DNA from: Podocnemis expansa
Taxonomy: Eukaryota > Chordata > Testudines > Podocnemididae
Direction of reading: 5' to 3'
Assembly: GCA_007922195.1 (NCBI GenBank)
Contig: ML682029.1
Location: 3,274,115-3,338,114 of the forward strand
Length of the DNA stretch: 64,000 bases
Part shown: one piece after another, positions 1-16,997 of the stretch
How positions within the stretch are numbered: the stretch's first letter is position 1
Layout: every line of letters begins with the position of its first letter
Made by a program: the position numbers and the translations under genes
The notes under the pieces: model-generated
Seen by the model: the letters and a program-made list of their open reading frames with translations, nothing else
The model's database searches: none
What the model was told of the DNA's origin: nothing

Positions 1-744
1 TATAAGCTGAGATTTTTGTACCTGAAAATTGGCTTCAAAATGGCTTATACATGGGTGAATAGGTAGACAGCAGTTTCAGAGGCTGTGCTGCAGGCGGGAG
101 CCCCAATGTGGCCGGGCGCCCACCTTGGGCAGTCTGGCTGGGTTGCGGCTAGAGTAAGGAGGGGACCCCGGCGTCTGGAGTGGCCAGGTAAGGGGGTCCT
201 GGGTGGGAGCCCACCTAGGCATGGGGGGGTGTTCAGGGAGGCTAGGAAATGGTGGCATGGGTTGGGGAGGGGGTCAGGGAGATTAGGGAAAGAGGTAGGA
301 GGGCCTAGAGGTTTTGGGGAGCCCAGAGAAGCAGAGGTTTGTGGGGGGGGGTGCCTGGAAGGCAGGAAAAAGTGGGGGTTGGGGATGACAGGGCAAGGGT
401 TGGAAAGGGTGTTGGGAACAGGGGAGCAACATCAGGAAACAGAGAAGCGAGCAAGGGGGCAGGACTGAGAAATGGAGAGTGCAGGAGGAGCAGAAGGAAG
501 GAGTGAGGAGTGGAGAGAGCAGAGGAACAGGGGAAAAGCAGCAGCAGGGGTTTAGAGTGTTAGGGAGGATGTCAGGAACTCCAGGGGAAGTCAGCAGCAC
601 TGGGTGGGGGCATTAGGGCCAAGGCCAAACAGCGACCTCAGCTTATATATGGATCACCCATTTTTTCTCCTTTTGGGGGGCTCAGAATTGGGGTTGGGTT
701 GGCTTATGCGCGGATCGGCTTATACCCGAGTATATGTGGTAGGC
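1..744. repeat. G-rich unit with inverted ends
   Basis: TATAAGCTGAG at 1-11 recurs as its exact reverse complement at 637-647. A related 'ggcttatac' motif follows at 43-51 and 714-722. Between them, about 200-600 is strongly purine-rich on the plus strand with many runs of three or more G. It looks like the inside of a repeat whose left border may be cut by the window edge. I cannot name the family. Confidence 0.35.
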
Positions 745-1121
745 TTATTTAGCCTGCAGAAGAAAAGACTGAGGGGGGATTTGATAGCAACCTTCAACTA
801 CTTGAAGGGTTGCTCCAAGGAGGACAGAGCTCAGCTGCGCGCAGTAGTAACAGAGGACCAACCAAGGAGCAATGGTTTCAAGCTGCAGCTAGGGAGGTTT
901 GGTCGGATATTAGGAAAAACTTTCTCACTGGGAGAGTGGTGAAGCATTGGAATGGGGTGTCTAGGGAAGTGCTGAAATCTCCATCTTTGGAGAAGTTTAA
1001 GGCTTGGCTAGAGAAACCCCTGGCTGGAATAATTTGGTGAGCATGGTCCTGCTTTTCTGGCAGGAGGTTGAACTAGATACCTCATGAGGTCCCTTCTAAC
1101 CCTATGATTGTAGGATTCTGT
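745..1121 (+). repeat. CR1 LINE 3' end
   Basis: This reads through the standard CR1 3' sequence: 'gaggggggatttgatagcaaccttcaacta', 'ggagcaatggtttcaagctgcag', 'gtggtgaagcattggaatgggg', then 'gaggtcccttctaaccctatgatt'. It is cut at the 5' end and complete at the 3' end. The reading frames across it are noncoding. Confidence 0.85.
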
Positions 1122-4100
1122 GAACTGGGGGCCAGAAGAGACCCCAGAGGAGCTGCAACAGACCCAGATGGAGGCTTGTCAACAAGAGGCCTGGAGAAGT
1201 TCTTCCTGCTTCCACTCTGGAATTTCCAAAAACTTAACATCTTCCAAGGCTAACAAAGATAGAAATACTGTTAAGACTATCCCTGATATGCAGACCCCAG
1301 GCCCCCTTATTATATTAAGTACAATGAACATGGACACGTTTACCATGGTCTGATGCCCAGAGTCAGAGGTGGATTAATGAAATAAAGGCAAGAGAACAAC
1401 AGCAGCTTGTGACATTGCTACACTGCAAGAGAGTAAAGTGAGAGGAACCCTTTTCTTTCATTCTAAAGCAAGAAAACCACTCTCCTCTTGGCTTGGGAGA
1501 GCCTTCTACCTCTTTTGGAGTGAGCAGCCCCCTTGGGACAAGAACCCAAACTCAGCTGGGGACAAGAAAAAGGGTGAAGCATGACCTACTGCAGGAGAAG
1601 AAGGGTTTGGTTGCAGGTTGGACCAGCACCTGGGAGTGCAGAGGGAGATGATGGAGCAGGAGGAGACCCTAGTGGCAGAGTACTTGGGGCTCAACAAGAC
1701 AATATGGAGCAGGACCAATGGCAGCAGAGGGGGGTGATTTAAGTGGCTTACCCTGATAGTTAGGGGGCTGTAGACTCTGGCAGTAGCCCTGTGCAGCCAT
1801 CGGCAATGGCTTCCATGTAGTCACATCCTAGAGGCACAAGTGGGAGGGAAGGGACTCAGTCATGGCCCTTCTCAATTTATGAACAGCTGCACCCTTTTAC
1901 TCTACCACCAGGCAAGCAATGGGAGGAGATGGTCCATGTTCATTAATGATGGTCATTGCTGGTGGGTTTTTTTCACACTTTTTTGCACCTCTGCACTCTT
2001 GCTGCATTTGCGCTCCTGGGATTTGCTTTTAATGAAATCTTCAGTGGCATAATCTGACAGTGGGCATGCACTTAGGGAACAAGAGTGGCAGGAAATTTAA
2101 ACTAAATTTAATCTTAACCATGATTGATCTGGGTCATGCAGGCAATTCATGTGACTCCTTGCAAAGTCAAGGGAAAGGTGGCCTATGGGACCTCCCTCTC
2201 TCAGTGTAAGCTGGTGGTTAGGGTGCTGGGGCCAGACAGCTTCAGCTCCCCATCCTGCTTGATGTTCTTCATGACAGACCACTGGTGTAATGAGCAGACA
2301 CACTCCCATCCCCATACACTGGCTACTATAGTCTTAAGGCCTTGAAGTTATAGCAGTTCCTTCCACCTTTGCTTTTATAGCTGACCTTACATCCCTTTGA
2401 TCCTTTACAGTGCTTGCCTCTGAATCCTTTTCCATTTTTCTACATCTTTTCAATCCAGCAGTAACCAAAACTGGTACTCCACCTGAGGTCTAACTAGCAT
2501 GGTTCACTGCAGCCCCACTTTTGATCAGTTTTTCTCCCCACTCAACAGCAGATGGGGGAGGTTGTTGCTTCTAGATGGACCCTGTTTACAGCATAGTGGG
2601 GTAGGCTCGAGCATTGTTCAGTAATTGAGTGTCTACATACAATATTCAGAAGTAACGTACTAGATGCTACAAAAGCCTTGTGTAGTTGCTCTAGTAACTT
2701 AGTCTGGTTCATAGCAGGTACCATTTCTCCCTTCTCCATACCCAGCAAGGAATCTCGTTACCAGCCTTTTCCATAACTGAAAGGACAGCAGCTTAGTGGC
2801 ATTGCACATGCTTGAGACCCAGCCCTGCCCAGCCCACTGGGCAGCTGGGACTAGCTATGGAGAGAACTGAAACATCAAAATCCTAAATGAGCAACTCCAG
2901 CAGCTCTCTTCACTGCTTTTGCCATGGTCCATTAACCAGACTCACTCCCATCCTAAGCTAAATATAGTTGATGCCAGCCTTCCAGTTAAGCCTCTCTCAG
3001 CTATGGTGGTCAAGGGCCAGACAGCTCAGTAATGTTGAGCAGCTGGTGCTATTATAGTGTTCATTGATGTACATCTGCCCAGTGTATGCTGACCAGCAGT
3101 ATAGAAACACTGAAGCCAGGTGAAGGCCTTTGCACTTAATCAAATTTCACCATGCTAATTCACCTTTCAAAGGGCTATCTTCTAGGAGGAGTCTGGGGAT
3201 CAATTAAATCAGTGTAGGCAGCTTTTTGAGAAGCAGTAGTTCAGATGTTGTTGCACTGAACTCTTGGGTACCAGACAGGGGCATAGCCATGGGCAGGCCA
3301 GGGCCCACCCACTTGGAGTGGAGGCCTGCCCATCACAGCAGCTGGCATCATGGCCACAAGCAGAGCAAAGGTACCAGCACCAGTGCATCTGCTCTGATGG
3401 TGGCTGTGGCCAGTGGCATTGAAGTTCATGCTACTGGCAAGAAGACAGGCGGCTAGGCCTTACCTCAATTTGTTAATTAAATGGAGCAGAAGCACTGGTA
3501 CTCCAGCTCTGCTGGTTACTTGACAATGGAAGCATCATGGCTGGGCACCTGCTGCAGATACAGAGGCCAGCTACACCCTGGTACCAAACCACTGCAGTAG
3601 TTTGGCTACATTTAAAGCTTTAAGCTCAAAAGGAGTCATCAACTGCTCCCCACAGAAGGCTGGGCCCTAGACCTCTATCTATGCATTCCTGAAATTGGTC
3701 CAGATCTTTATTTCAAGTTCTAGAAATGCCACCATTTTCACAACTTCAAGCCAGCAAGGAACCTATGCCAACATGCTGCATAGGCAGGAACCCCTCTTCA
3801 TCCCTAGTTTCTCTGGGAATCTGATCTTGGAAAATTCCTTCCCAATCCAAGATTGGACAATCCACTAGAACCGGATCATGTGAGCAAGTCTCACCCCTCA
3901 AGCACCTGAGAATATATTCTCTGTAATAATCAGCCTTTTTAGTCTACTTCTTCCATGGTCTCTATTCTTGTTAAGAGGTTTACTTCTCACCAATGGATTG
4001 CATGTGGAGACTTCAATAGTCTGAACAGCTTTCACAGAAGAGGGGAGTCTATTAGGGACACATGTTTGCTGCAGAAGTTACTTCAGCTGATAGTGGGAAG

Positions 4101-4680
4101 TTTTTGGTTTCAGAGCTCAACAATACATATAGGAGTGGAGAGTCCAGTTAACTCAGCCTCCATTACACAGCTAGTTTTGAAACTAATTTTTGGTGTTTAT
4201 CCATGATTAGTGTAAAGTCACATTTAAGAAAACCATAGGGAGACAGAAGAAAGGTTAGAAGAGAATTTAATTGAAATACTCAAGAGTTTTCTACCAATGT
4301 AGACTTCTAGGTTTCTAATATAGAAGTGCTACAGCAGTAAGACAGAGGAATCTTCCTGTTTAGTACAGGCAGGCATTGCAAGCTTTAAGTACTCTGGTTC
4401 ATACATTAGTATCCTTTGCTCCTAAAAAGCATCTGTACCCAGCATTAAGATGGTGATTTACTAGATTTCATTTTGCAGCCTTTGCAATGAGGCTTGATAA
4501 TTTCAGCAAGTATGTTTCTGTAACATGAGCACAGTTAGCTATGTTAGATCATGCAAGAATAAGAGGGCATAAAACTTCAGCTGGTAAGCTTGATATTAAG
4601 GGAGAATTCCTAAGTGATGCATCCTCTGTCATCATCACTTTAGCCTGATTAAATGTAGTTTGTATTTAATGTAAGGGTTG
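1122..4680. other. Gene-free region downstream of TUBAL3
   Basis: No exon was recognised. A minus-strand CR1 piece lies at about 2395-2500 (gaccctctccag-type text leading to 'aactggtactccacctgaggtctaac'). A likely hAT-type short element begins near 3276 with CAGGGGCATAGCC. The rest is unassigned, and the TUBAL3 3' UTR must lie at its right edge. Confidence 0.5.
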
Positions 4681-4682
4681 AG

Positions 4683-9618
<4,936 letters not shown>

Positions 9619-9621
<3 letters not shown>

Positions 9622-9664
9622 GACTATAGCTTAATAATCCCAACACCACAGAAAAGATGTTTCC
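9619..9664 (-). CDS. TUBAL3: TUBAL3 exon 1: short 5' UTR and ATG only
   Basis: The start codon at 9621-9619 is followed at once by GTGAGT, a consensus splice donor, as in other alpha-tubulin genes where exon 1 codes only for Met. The outer edge (about 9664) is inferred from the TATA box, giving a 5' UTR near 45 nt. Intron 1 is then 2303 bp. No other ATG followed by a strong donor was noticed between 7.3 and 9.6 kb on this strand. Confidence 0.75.
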
Positions 9665-9689
9665 TACAGCCCACCTCCCTCCCAGCTAA

Positions 9690-9695
9690 TTTATA
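9690..9695 (-). promoter_or_regulatory. TATA box of TUBAL3
   Basis: TATAAA on the minus strand, within GGCTATAAATTAG, lies about 70 nt upstream of the exon 1 ATG. That suits a transcription start near 9664. A CAGCTG E-box-like site lies just upstream on the same strand (about 9717-9722). Position fits well; activity is inferred. Confidence 0.65.
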
Positions 9696-12600
9696 GCCTG
9701 CTCAGCACCACATCCCAGCTGTGCTGAGGCGAGCAGTGTTTTCTTAAAGAGATAATGCGTCTTCAGCCAACCCCACTACAGGGGTGGTGCTGCAGGTGTG
9801 TTTCTAAGTGGTGTGGAAGGGTAAGATTTAATGCTTAATCTTCAAGCCTAGAGGAATTATTTAATGCTGCTTTAACTATTGCTATTATTTAGGACCCTAA
9901 AAACTTTGGTGAGTCTGGACCCAAGGCCAGCGTGGCTTTCAGGCCCCTAGAAAAGCCCTAGAACTTGTGCAGCCTGAGCGAGGCTTCCCACCCAATACAT
10001 GGGGAAAGCGAGGGCTGTGGACCACAGCTTGTCTTGCAGGAGGAAGCCCCTGAAGGCAGCCCAAGGGAGATGCTGACTAGTGGGGGCATTTTACAACCCC
10101 TATCGGTCACACAGAGATAGGTGCCTAAATCTGGTTGGCAGGGAGGTGCCTTTCTCTGCAAGGAGTGTACAACTGGGACCCCTCTTTGGAGTGAGGCGCC
10201 TTTGCTGTTTTGGAAGAGGCTGGGGCAGCAGGCAAAGATGGTGCTTACTCTTACCCCAGTGGGATGTGGGGGGGACCTCCCTCATTTCAAGTCCTTCTCT
10301 ACCACTCTCAGGTGAGTGCTCAAGCCAGCAGCCCTCTGGGGAACGTTCTCCACCCACAGCCCCCTCTCTTTTGTGCCATGGGGACTCCAGATCTCTCTGT
10401 TGCTTTTAAGTGCAGCAGTCACACGCAGAGAAGAGAGCGGTCTCGTCGGCCCCAATTCCACACGTGACTTCAGTGGAGTCGTGGGTAGACTCACAGATTT
10501 ACTGCCATATGGTCTTGGAGAGAGTGGCACCCCCCTGGCGTCCATCCACATAGAGTCACCATCAAAACAGAGGCTTAAGGGAGGTTAGTCCTTAGTCAGT
10601 CAATAATGGCCTGTGGTCATTCAGTAGGCATTAATACCATGATAATTAAAATAGAGCAAAATATGTGGAGGAAACTCTTTTTAGAAAATCCAAGGGCAAG
10701 TTTGTTTTGGTCCTGCATTGCTACATCAATGTCTTTCAACACAACAAAATCTTTGAACCAGGACCCATAAAGGAAGCAAGAAAAAAAATAGATCCCCGAG
10801 AGCAAGAGAGTTGAAAGGTCTGCAAGTCACGGCCCCTGTCTTCCAAAGGTTTATTTATGTGCTTAGTTTTACACACCGCGATAAACTTAAGCACGTGCAT
10901 CAAGTCTGTGTCTGTTCAGGCTCAAGACTGTAGCCAATCTACAGACTTTGGAATCAGTCCAGTATGTGATTCTGGAAACTGCTTGAAGTCACATGCTGTG
11001 AAAATTGGAGAGGGGAAATAAAGAGACAACTGTGGCCTCTGTCCACACACACACGAGCCGGCTGTAACTTGGCCAGACATCAGCAACAAGTTTCTCTACC
11101 GGTGTTTGGTGCACAGCTGAGTTGGACTCTGGCCACATGGTGAATTTGCTGACGTGATCTATCTTAGTCTCCTTTTTCCTGCTCTGATGTTGTAACTGGA
11201 TAAATGGCAAAAGTTGAAGGGAATTTTTATCTTTTTAAACACCAGTGCTGTGTGGCTTCCCTTTTGGCACGGATTGACTACGGAAGGGCCTGTGTTATTT
11301 CTTTGTCTTAAATGTGGCTTGTGTTCCTATTATAGTAGCTAGCTATATCCTGAGCTGGGTTTAAAACCTTGGTTAGGTTTTAAATCTGTTCCTTCTCTGT
11401 GAGTGGAAACATAAAAAAACAAACAAACAATGAACTCTTTAAAATGTTGTCCCTTTTGGACAGATGAATTTCTGAGTGGCAAATGATACCTTCTTTGTTG
11501 CTTGAGTTTAAGCTTTGAGCCAAGCTACTCTGGCACCTTGTATTTCTGCTCTTCCTTTCTAGCTTTATGGGGAATGGTTTCAATCTGATGTGACTGCCTG
11601 ACAAAAATTCTTCTGGACATCTCCCTATAGTTAATGTATCAAGGCACTGTTCTCAATGTAAGAACAGTTAAGATCAAGCAAAAACTCTCAAGCAATCAGT
11701 CTCTGCGGGTTCTCTTGGCCGCAGCTTGGAGCAAATAGTCAAGCTCCAAATTATCTCACTGTATTTCATCAAGGCATCTTAAACTACTCTACACATGTGG
11801 GTCAGTCTTGTTAAAATGGGCCAGAGGAGACATGATGTGGGCTGGGGCTATTTTTTGAGTCAACAGCAGCCCAAAGTACTGGACCATGTTGGCTCCTGCA
11901 CAATGCAAACAGCTGGCTGAGGCTTGACAGTCTAGCAGTGAATTGTACAGAAACTAAGGGCTTGACCCACCAAGGAGATGACAAGTCAGCATTTCAATGC
12001 CTGGCTAAGATGCCCTGCTGGCCGGTGGAATTAACTGCCCTAAGGTTGGTGCCTGAGGAGAGGAGCCCCACTGCTGCAAAAAAGTTAGGGACTTTATCTA
12101 CACAGCTGCTTGACAACCGTGGCTGGCCCCTGCCAGCTGACTTATGCGTGCATGGCTCAGGCTACGGGCCTGGATCGTTGCTGTGTAGAGTCTGGGGCTT
12201 GGCTGTGAGGCGGGGGGACCCAGATCTTAGCTTGCAGTCCAAGCCCTTTGAGCCTGGGTCAACTGTCAGGGGTCAGACATGGATTTTTCTTTGCTGGGTA
12301 GATGCATCCTTATGTTGTTAGACAGCTGCTGAGTAGGGTGACTGAGGATCCAAATTTTGGACTTAGGTGCCAAGATTCCTTTGGGGATCTAGCCACCGGT
12401 CCAGATCTAATTAGCAGCTACACTTTTTGTTTAAGAATGACACTGACCAGGGTGGATCATGATGTTCCTGCCTTGTCTGAACATGTTTGCTGCATGGCTC
12501 TGCTAGTTTGGGACAGGACCAGGACAGCATCCCCTGTGACTTCAGTTCCAACATGTGCTTCTGGGGTGGGGGGCCCGACGGCTCATTTAGGGTGCCTGGT

Positions 12601-12880
12601 ATCCTAGATTTGCCACTCTTCCTACAGTCTTCTAGAACTGGGTGAGGCTGTAGCTAAGGCTGGCATGGCTTCTCCTGTGATGAATTTATAATGAAAGAGG
12701 TGGCTGGACTCAAGCAATTATTTTTCTTTCATAGCTGACGCAGGAAGCCAGAGGCGCTGTGGCCGTGAGCTGCCAAACCCAGAGGCATTGTAGCCATGAA
12801 CTGCCAAGCCCAGAGGTGCTGGGTCTCAGACCTGGCAGACCTTGACGCAAGTTAAGCACTGTACTGTTCCATGGATGGTC
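9696..12880. other. Gene-free region upstream of TUBAL3
   Basis: No reading frame resembles a known protein, and no long inverted or direct repeat was seen by eye. Overlapping frames at 10.1-10.6 kb on both strands reflect low stop density, not coding. Distal regulatory DNA of TUBAL3 could lie here, but I see nothing specific. Confidence 0.4.
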
Positions 12881-12888
12881 CCTTAACC

Positions 12889-13345
12889 CACGGTTTTCAA
12901 CCCCTTCACTGGTATGGCATAGCTGGGGCACTCCCAGCTGTGCGTGACACGCCATACCACTGCTGCTTCTCCTGTGGCCAAAAAAATCTCCCTGTAAAAG
13001 GGATAGTGTAGTGGCTAATGTCTCTGCTTAACATGCAGAAGGGCCTGGGTTCAATTCTCAGGGGGTTGGACTTGATGATCTCATGAGGTCCCTTCCAGCC
13101 CTATGATATGATTTGATTTTTTTGGCAGCTGGAGGCTTGACTGGCAGCCCCCAAAGCCATGAAACAGCTGATTCTGCAGCTTTTTGCAGAAAGCTGCTGC
13201 AGCGTCAGCTCTTAAAGGGCCAGCAGCGTAAAATCCACCTGCTGTTGCAGCAGCTCTCCTCGGGCTGCCAGCAGCAGGCTGCTTTCATGTGACACACTGG
13301 TCACAACACACTTTTATGTCGTGACACGGTGGTTGAGAACCTCTG
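12889..13345. mobile_element. hAT-type element carrying a SINE
   Basis: The left end CACGGTTTTCAACC pairs with the right end GGTTGAGAACCTCTG, matching the ends of common hAT elements. The 8-bp flanks ccttaacc and ccttgccc agree at six positions. No transposase frame is present. A tRNA-derived SINE sits inside at about 12998-13116. Confidence 0.65.
12998..13116 (+). repeat. tRNA-derived SINE with CR1-like tail
   Basis: The head has an A-box-like TAGTGTAGTGGC and a B box GGTTCAATTC at tRNA-like spacing. The tail 'gggggttggacttgatgatct...ccttccagccctatga' copies the CR1 3' end, which would let CR1 machinery move it. This layout matches the tRNA-derived SINEs known from turtles. It is not a working tRNA gene. 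Confidence 0.75.
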
Positions 13346-14043
13346 CCTTGCCCTATAGCAAACTTGAACTCGTATATAAAGCCTATGACCCTGCAATTAA
13401 GTAAACATAATAATTTAGCATGCAGTGATTCCACTCTGGGTGGGAGTCCCATTTTCTGTATGACTGGATAGTGCACAGTCAGGGCCAGATTAAGGGGCAC
13501 CAGGCTCCACACCACTGGGCGCCCCATCTCCTGGGGTCCCAGCCCACCACAGTGGTGTGGGAATGAGCCAGTGCTGGGGGAACGCAGGGGCCAGAGGCTG
13601 CTCTCTGTGGTGCTACTACCCTAGCCCTGGGCTGGCTGTTCTGCCCCCAAGTTTGGGGCCAGCTGGCAGAATATAGCCTCCAGCACAACGTTCTCTCTAG
13701 AGCCCCAGGCCCTGGAAGGCCATGCTGGTGGCTGTGCCACGTCAGCTGGCTAAACTCCTGACGTGCAGCAGACAAGTGCCAGCCCGCCCCACCCCTGGGG
13801 CAAACCAGTCGGCTCAGGGCTGGGGCAGTAGCGACATGACACTTGGCCTCTTGCCCAAGGGCCCTACCCATCCCAGAGGTGGCAGGGACCTTCCCAGCAC
13901 CCACAGGCCTCACCAGCGGCTGGATCACGCAGATGCCTTTGGGGCTGCACAGTCTGGGGTCTCCCGTTAGTCTGGGGACCAGAGTTGCAGCTCCTATAGC
14001 TCCTGCATTGATCCAACCCTTTGCAGAGTTCTTGCTTTAAGCA

Positions 14044-14250
14044 ATTTCCAAAGGGGCAGCCGTGTTAGTCTAGTCCAGCAAAAAAACCAAGGAGTCATGT
14101 GGCACTTTAAGACTAACAGATTTATTTTTGGCATGAGCTTTCATGGGAGAAAATCCCACTTCCTCAGATGTGGGATTTTCTCCCACGAAAGCTCATGCAA
14201 AAAATCAATCTGTTAGTCTTAAAGTGCCACACGACTCCTTGGTTTTTTTG
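14044..14250. mobile_element. Palindromic Penelope-type unit, 13-bp target duplication
   Basis: Two copies of a Penelope-like 3' end face away from each other, so the unit can fold into one long hairpin (arms meet near 14168). The left arm has an extra stretch (ccgtgttagtctagtccagc) missing from the right. Identical 13-bp flanks, cttgctttaagca, lie at 14031-14043 and 14251-14263. There is no coding sequence. Confidence 0.8.
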
Positions 14251-14823
14251 CTTGCTTTAAGCAGCCTGCAGTCCAAAGAAGGATGAGATGTGATTATATG
14301 GGACAAGGGTTCAGTAGCAGGAGACAAGGGTGCTGTGCTGGAAGGCATGTATAAAAAGGAAGCAGAGCTGGTCTCCTAAGTTATGGTAATCAAGAGGACA
14401 TTCCAATCAGTAGAGGCTACCTAAGTTGCACTTATTAACCCTGCTAGTAAGAATAGTTGAAACTTGCACACAGTGATCCTGGAAACCACCTAGTTCACCA
14501 GTGAAATGGCAGTGCAGGCACAAAACCACCAGGAGTTTGCAGCCTTGCCTTCCTTTAAATTGACCCTAGCAACATGCTCTCTAAAGGGTTAAGTCCTAAC
14601 AGCTGTAAAGATTTCCAGTTTGCAAGTGGTGACTTGCAGTACATCTGTTTTCTATTCGTACCTCCCAGGCTGATGAGGTGTCACAAGTTTCCCTCACTAG
14701 CAGTGAAAGATGTTTTAAAATCTGTTGGTAAGAGTTCGCCAGTCATTCTCGGCATAGGAAATTTCTTCATACAGGACACTCCATAATGTTACTAACGTGG
14801 CTTAGATGACCAAAATTATTGGA

Positions 14824-14999
14824 AAACAAACAAGGAGTCCTGTGTCACTTTTAAAGACTAACATATTTGTTTATCACATGAGCTTTTGCATTTTCTCCCA
14901 TGAAAGCCCATGCAGTAGTTAAATGTGTTAAAAGTGACCCAGGACTGCTTGTTTGTTTTGCTGAATTAGACTGACATGGCTTCCCCTTTTGGAACCTGT
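14824..14999. mobile_element. Palindromic Penelope-type unit, 13-bp target duplication
   Basis: This is the same family as the unit at 14044 but more decayed. Here the extra stretch is on the right arm (tgctgaattagactgacatg). The flanks caaaattattgga are identical at 14811-14823 and 15000-15012. It lies about 120 bp upstream of the TUBAL3 pseudogene remnant. Confidence 0.75.
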
Positions 15000-15269
15000 C
15001 AAAATTATTGGATCTTCCCTGCTGCTGAGCTTAGATGTACTCTTCTTCTTGGAGGGTATAAACTTGGAACCAGGCACCTGGGGAGGTTTGCTGTGTTCTC
15101 CTAATATCTGTGACTCTTCCCTCAGGCAGAGAGAGCATATTTCTGTACACACTGGCCAGACTTGGATGGCAAAGCCTGCTGGGCACTGTGCCATCTAGAA
15201 CATGGGATCCAGCCACAAGAAATAATCTGCTTAAAGAAATCCTTGGGATCAACTGATTCCTCCTTTTGG

Positions 15270-16997
15270 CAGTGGCAGATTTATTGTGAAACAAACTGTG
15301 CAGTGGCATGGGACCCTCAAAGCTGGGGGCCCCCAAAATTCAGGACCAATCTGACAAATGAATGGTGCAAGTCACAAAGCAGTCCAGGCTTTCTACATTC
15401 TGTGAACTTTTTCTGTGAACTGTGCCAAATGGTTTTCTGAAGCAATCTAGCAAAGAATTTGCATCATGATTTTTTCACTATCTCGGCAATAGCAGAATAG
15501 CTAATAATTGGGGAATTGGCCCACTATTGTGGGGAGTTATCCTGGCTCATACACTACCCCGGTGGAATCGGTTAGCAAAGGGATCTGAGTCCTCATTCCC
15601 ACTCCCTTTACCCAGCGGCCTGCCTGATGTCAAGGGCTCCCCTCCCACGTTCCTGTGTGGTGGGGTCCCCATAACCCCACCAAGGCTGGGCCCTGGATTC
15701 CTGGGGGGCTCAACTCCCAATCTTGTTGTGGTCATCTAGGGCAGGGGCTTGGGTGTTCCCACTCTGGGGTGCTGACTGCAGTGGGCATTTCTCTGACTCA
15801 CTAATTGTTGCATATAGTACAAAGCAATACAATTTATTATGCAAAATAAATATTCAAAGAAAGGAGGAGAAAGCTTAGAGGGAAACACCCAACACCTCCC
15901 CCTGGCATAGGGCCACCAGACACAGCATCTCTGAGGTGTCAGGGATGTTCACAGTCTGTTCCTCACATGTCTCAGGCCTTCTGCCCAGACCATGACTGTG
16001 CTGCAGGGATGCGGAAAGTAAAACACTTTCTCATCCCCCAGGCTCAAGGGTGCAGGGCCCTTCTCCCCAGCATCGTTCCCCCTATCGGTGTCATGATCCT
16101 CCTTCTAGTCTGGCCTGCGAGATCCCTGGGATGGTGATGTCCCTCTGCATTGGGCCCAGCCCCGGATCCCCCTCGTTCTTCCCAGCTGGTCACCGCACGT
16201 GACTCCTGTCATCATCTATACCAGGGCTCTCAAACACACGGCCCGTGGGCTGCATGCGGCCCCTAAAGCTATTTCCTGCGGCCCACAATGGCATGATTAT
16301 TATTGATATTTGCAATATTGTTGTATGAAAAGGTTTCAGTGGTGCAGCCCTTGGGCTAAAGCACTAGTCCTCATGTGGCCCTCTACTAGTCCTCATGAGG
16401 CCCTGATCTATACTTTTTATTTTTACACATTTTTCATGTTAGTGTAAAGCAGGGCTCAGTGAATCTCAGAGGCCAGATTGCTATGGTGCCCAGGATTTTG
16501 CCCCTAGCTGTGCTTTGGTAGCCCCTTCACTGCTGCACTTCGGTGCCTCTGTTATTGGGCTGGCCCCTAGGTGTGTAGCAGATTTGTTGAGGCAAATATA
16601 AGCTTTCATTTAGACCAGATGTTCTCAGACTGTGGTCTGATATCTCCATTCAAGTGGAGCAAGGAAAGGTCATTAATTTTTTTTTTAATAAAGTGCTCTT
16701 ATCCAAAGTGATTTACAATAGTTAGCTAACAGAACAAACAACATTTGGAAAGATCATTAAGTGGTCCAGCAATTTCAAGTGGTCTTTGGGAAAAAAAAAA
16801 ATTACAAAAACAATCAAGATATCTCACTTTATTTTTATCTAGTTCTTAATACTTATAAAATAGGAGGAGGAGGGTGAAAAAAAGAATGAAAAACAGGGAG
16901 GTGTGAGAGTGTTCTTTTTCTTAGCTTGATCTGCAGTGAGGGAGCCCCCAAAATGGAGCTGGGAACAGGGTCCCTACTAAATCTGAATCTGCCACTG
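15270..16997. mobile_element. 1.73-kb hAT-type element inside the TUBAL3 pseudogene
   Basis: The terminal inverted repeats are CAGTGGCAGATT and AATCTGCCACTG, with further subterminal similarity (gggaccct, cccccaaaat). The 8-bp flanks ccttttgg are identical at 15262-15269 and 16998-17005. Exon sequence resumes directly after the right copy. No transposase frame survives. The inside is composite, with a second hAT-like fragment from 16223 and an unassigned AT-rich stretch near 15790-15860. Confidence 0.85.
16223..16410. mobile_element. hAT-type fragment nested in the 1.73-kb element
   Basis: It begins CAGGGCTCTCAAACAC and carries the same inside (ggcccctaaagctatttcctg, gcaatattgttgtatgaaaagg) as the complete elements at 25888 and 41772. 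The right terminus is missing or scrambled by a short duplicated stretch (ctagtcctcatg occurs twice). Confidence 0.65.

Noticed and set aside
810..1040. Small protein around SSAARSSNRGPTKEQW
   Set aside because: It lies entirely within the 3' end of a CR1 LINE, which is noncoding.
12998..13060. tRNA gene
   Set aside because: The A and B boxes are there, but no clover-leaf acceptor stem closes, and the sequence runs into a CR1-like tail, so it is a SINE.
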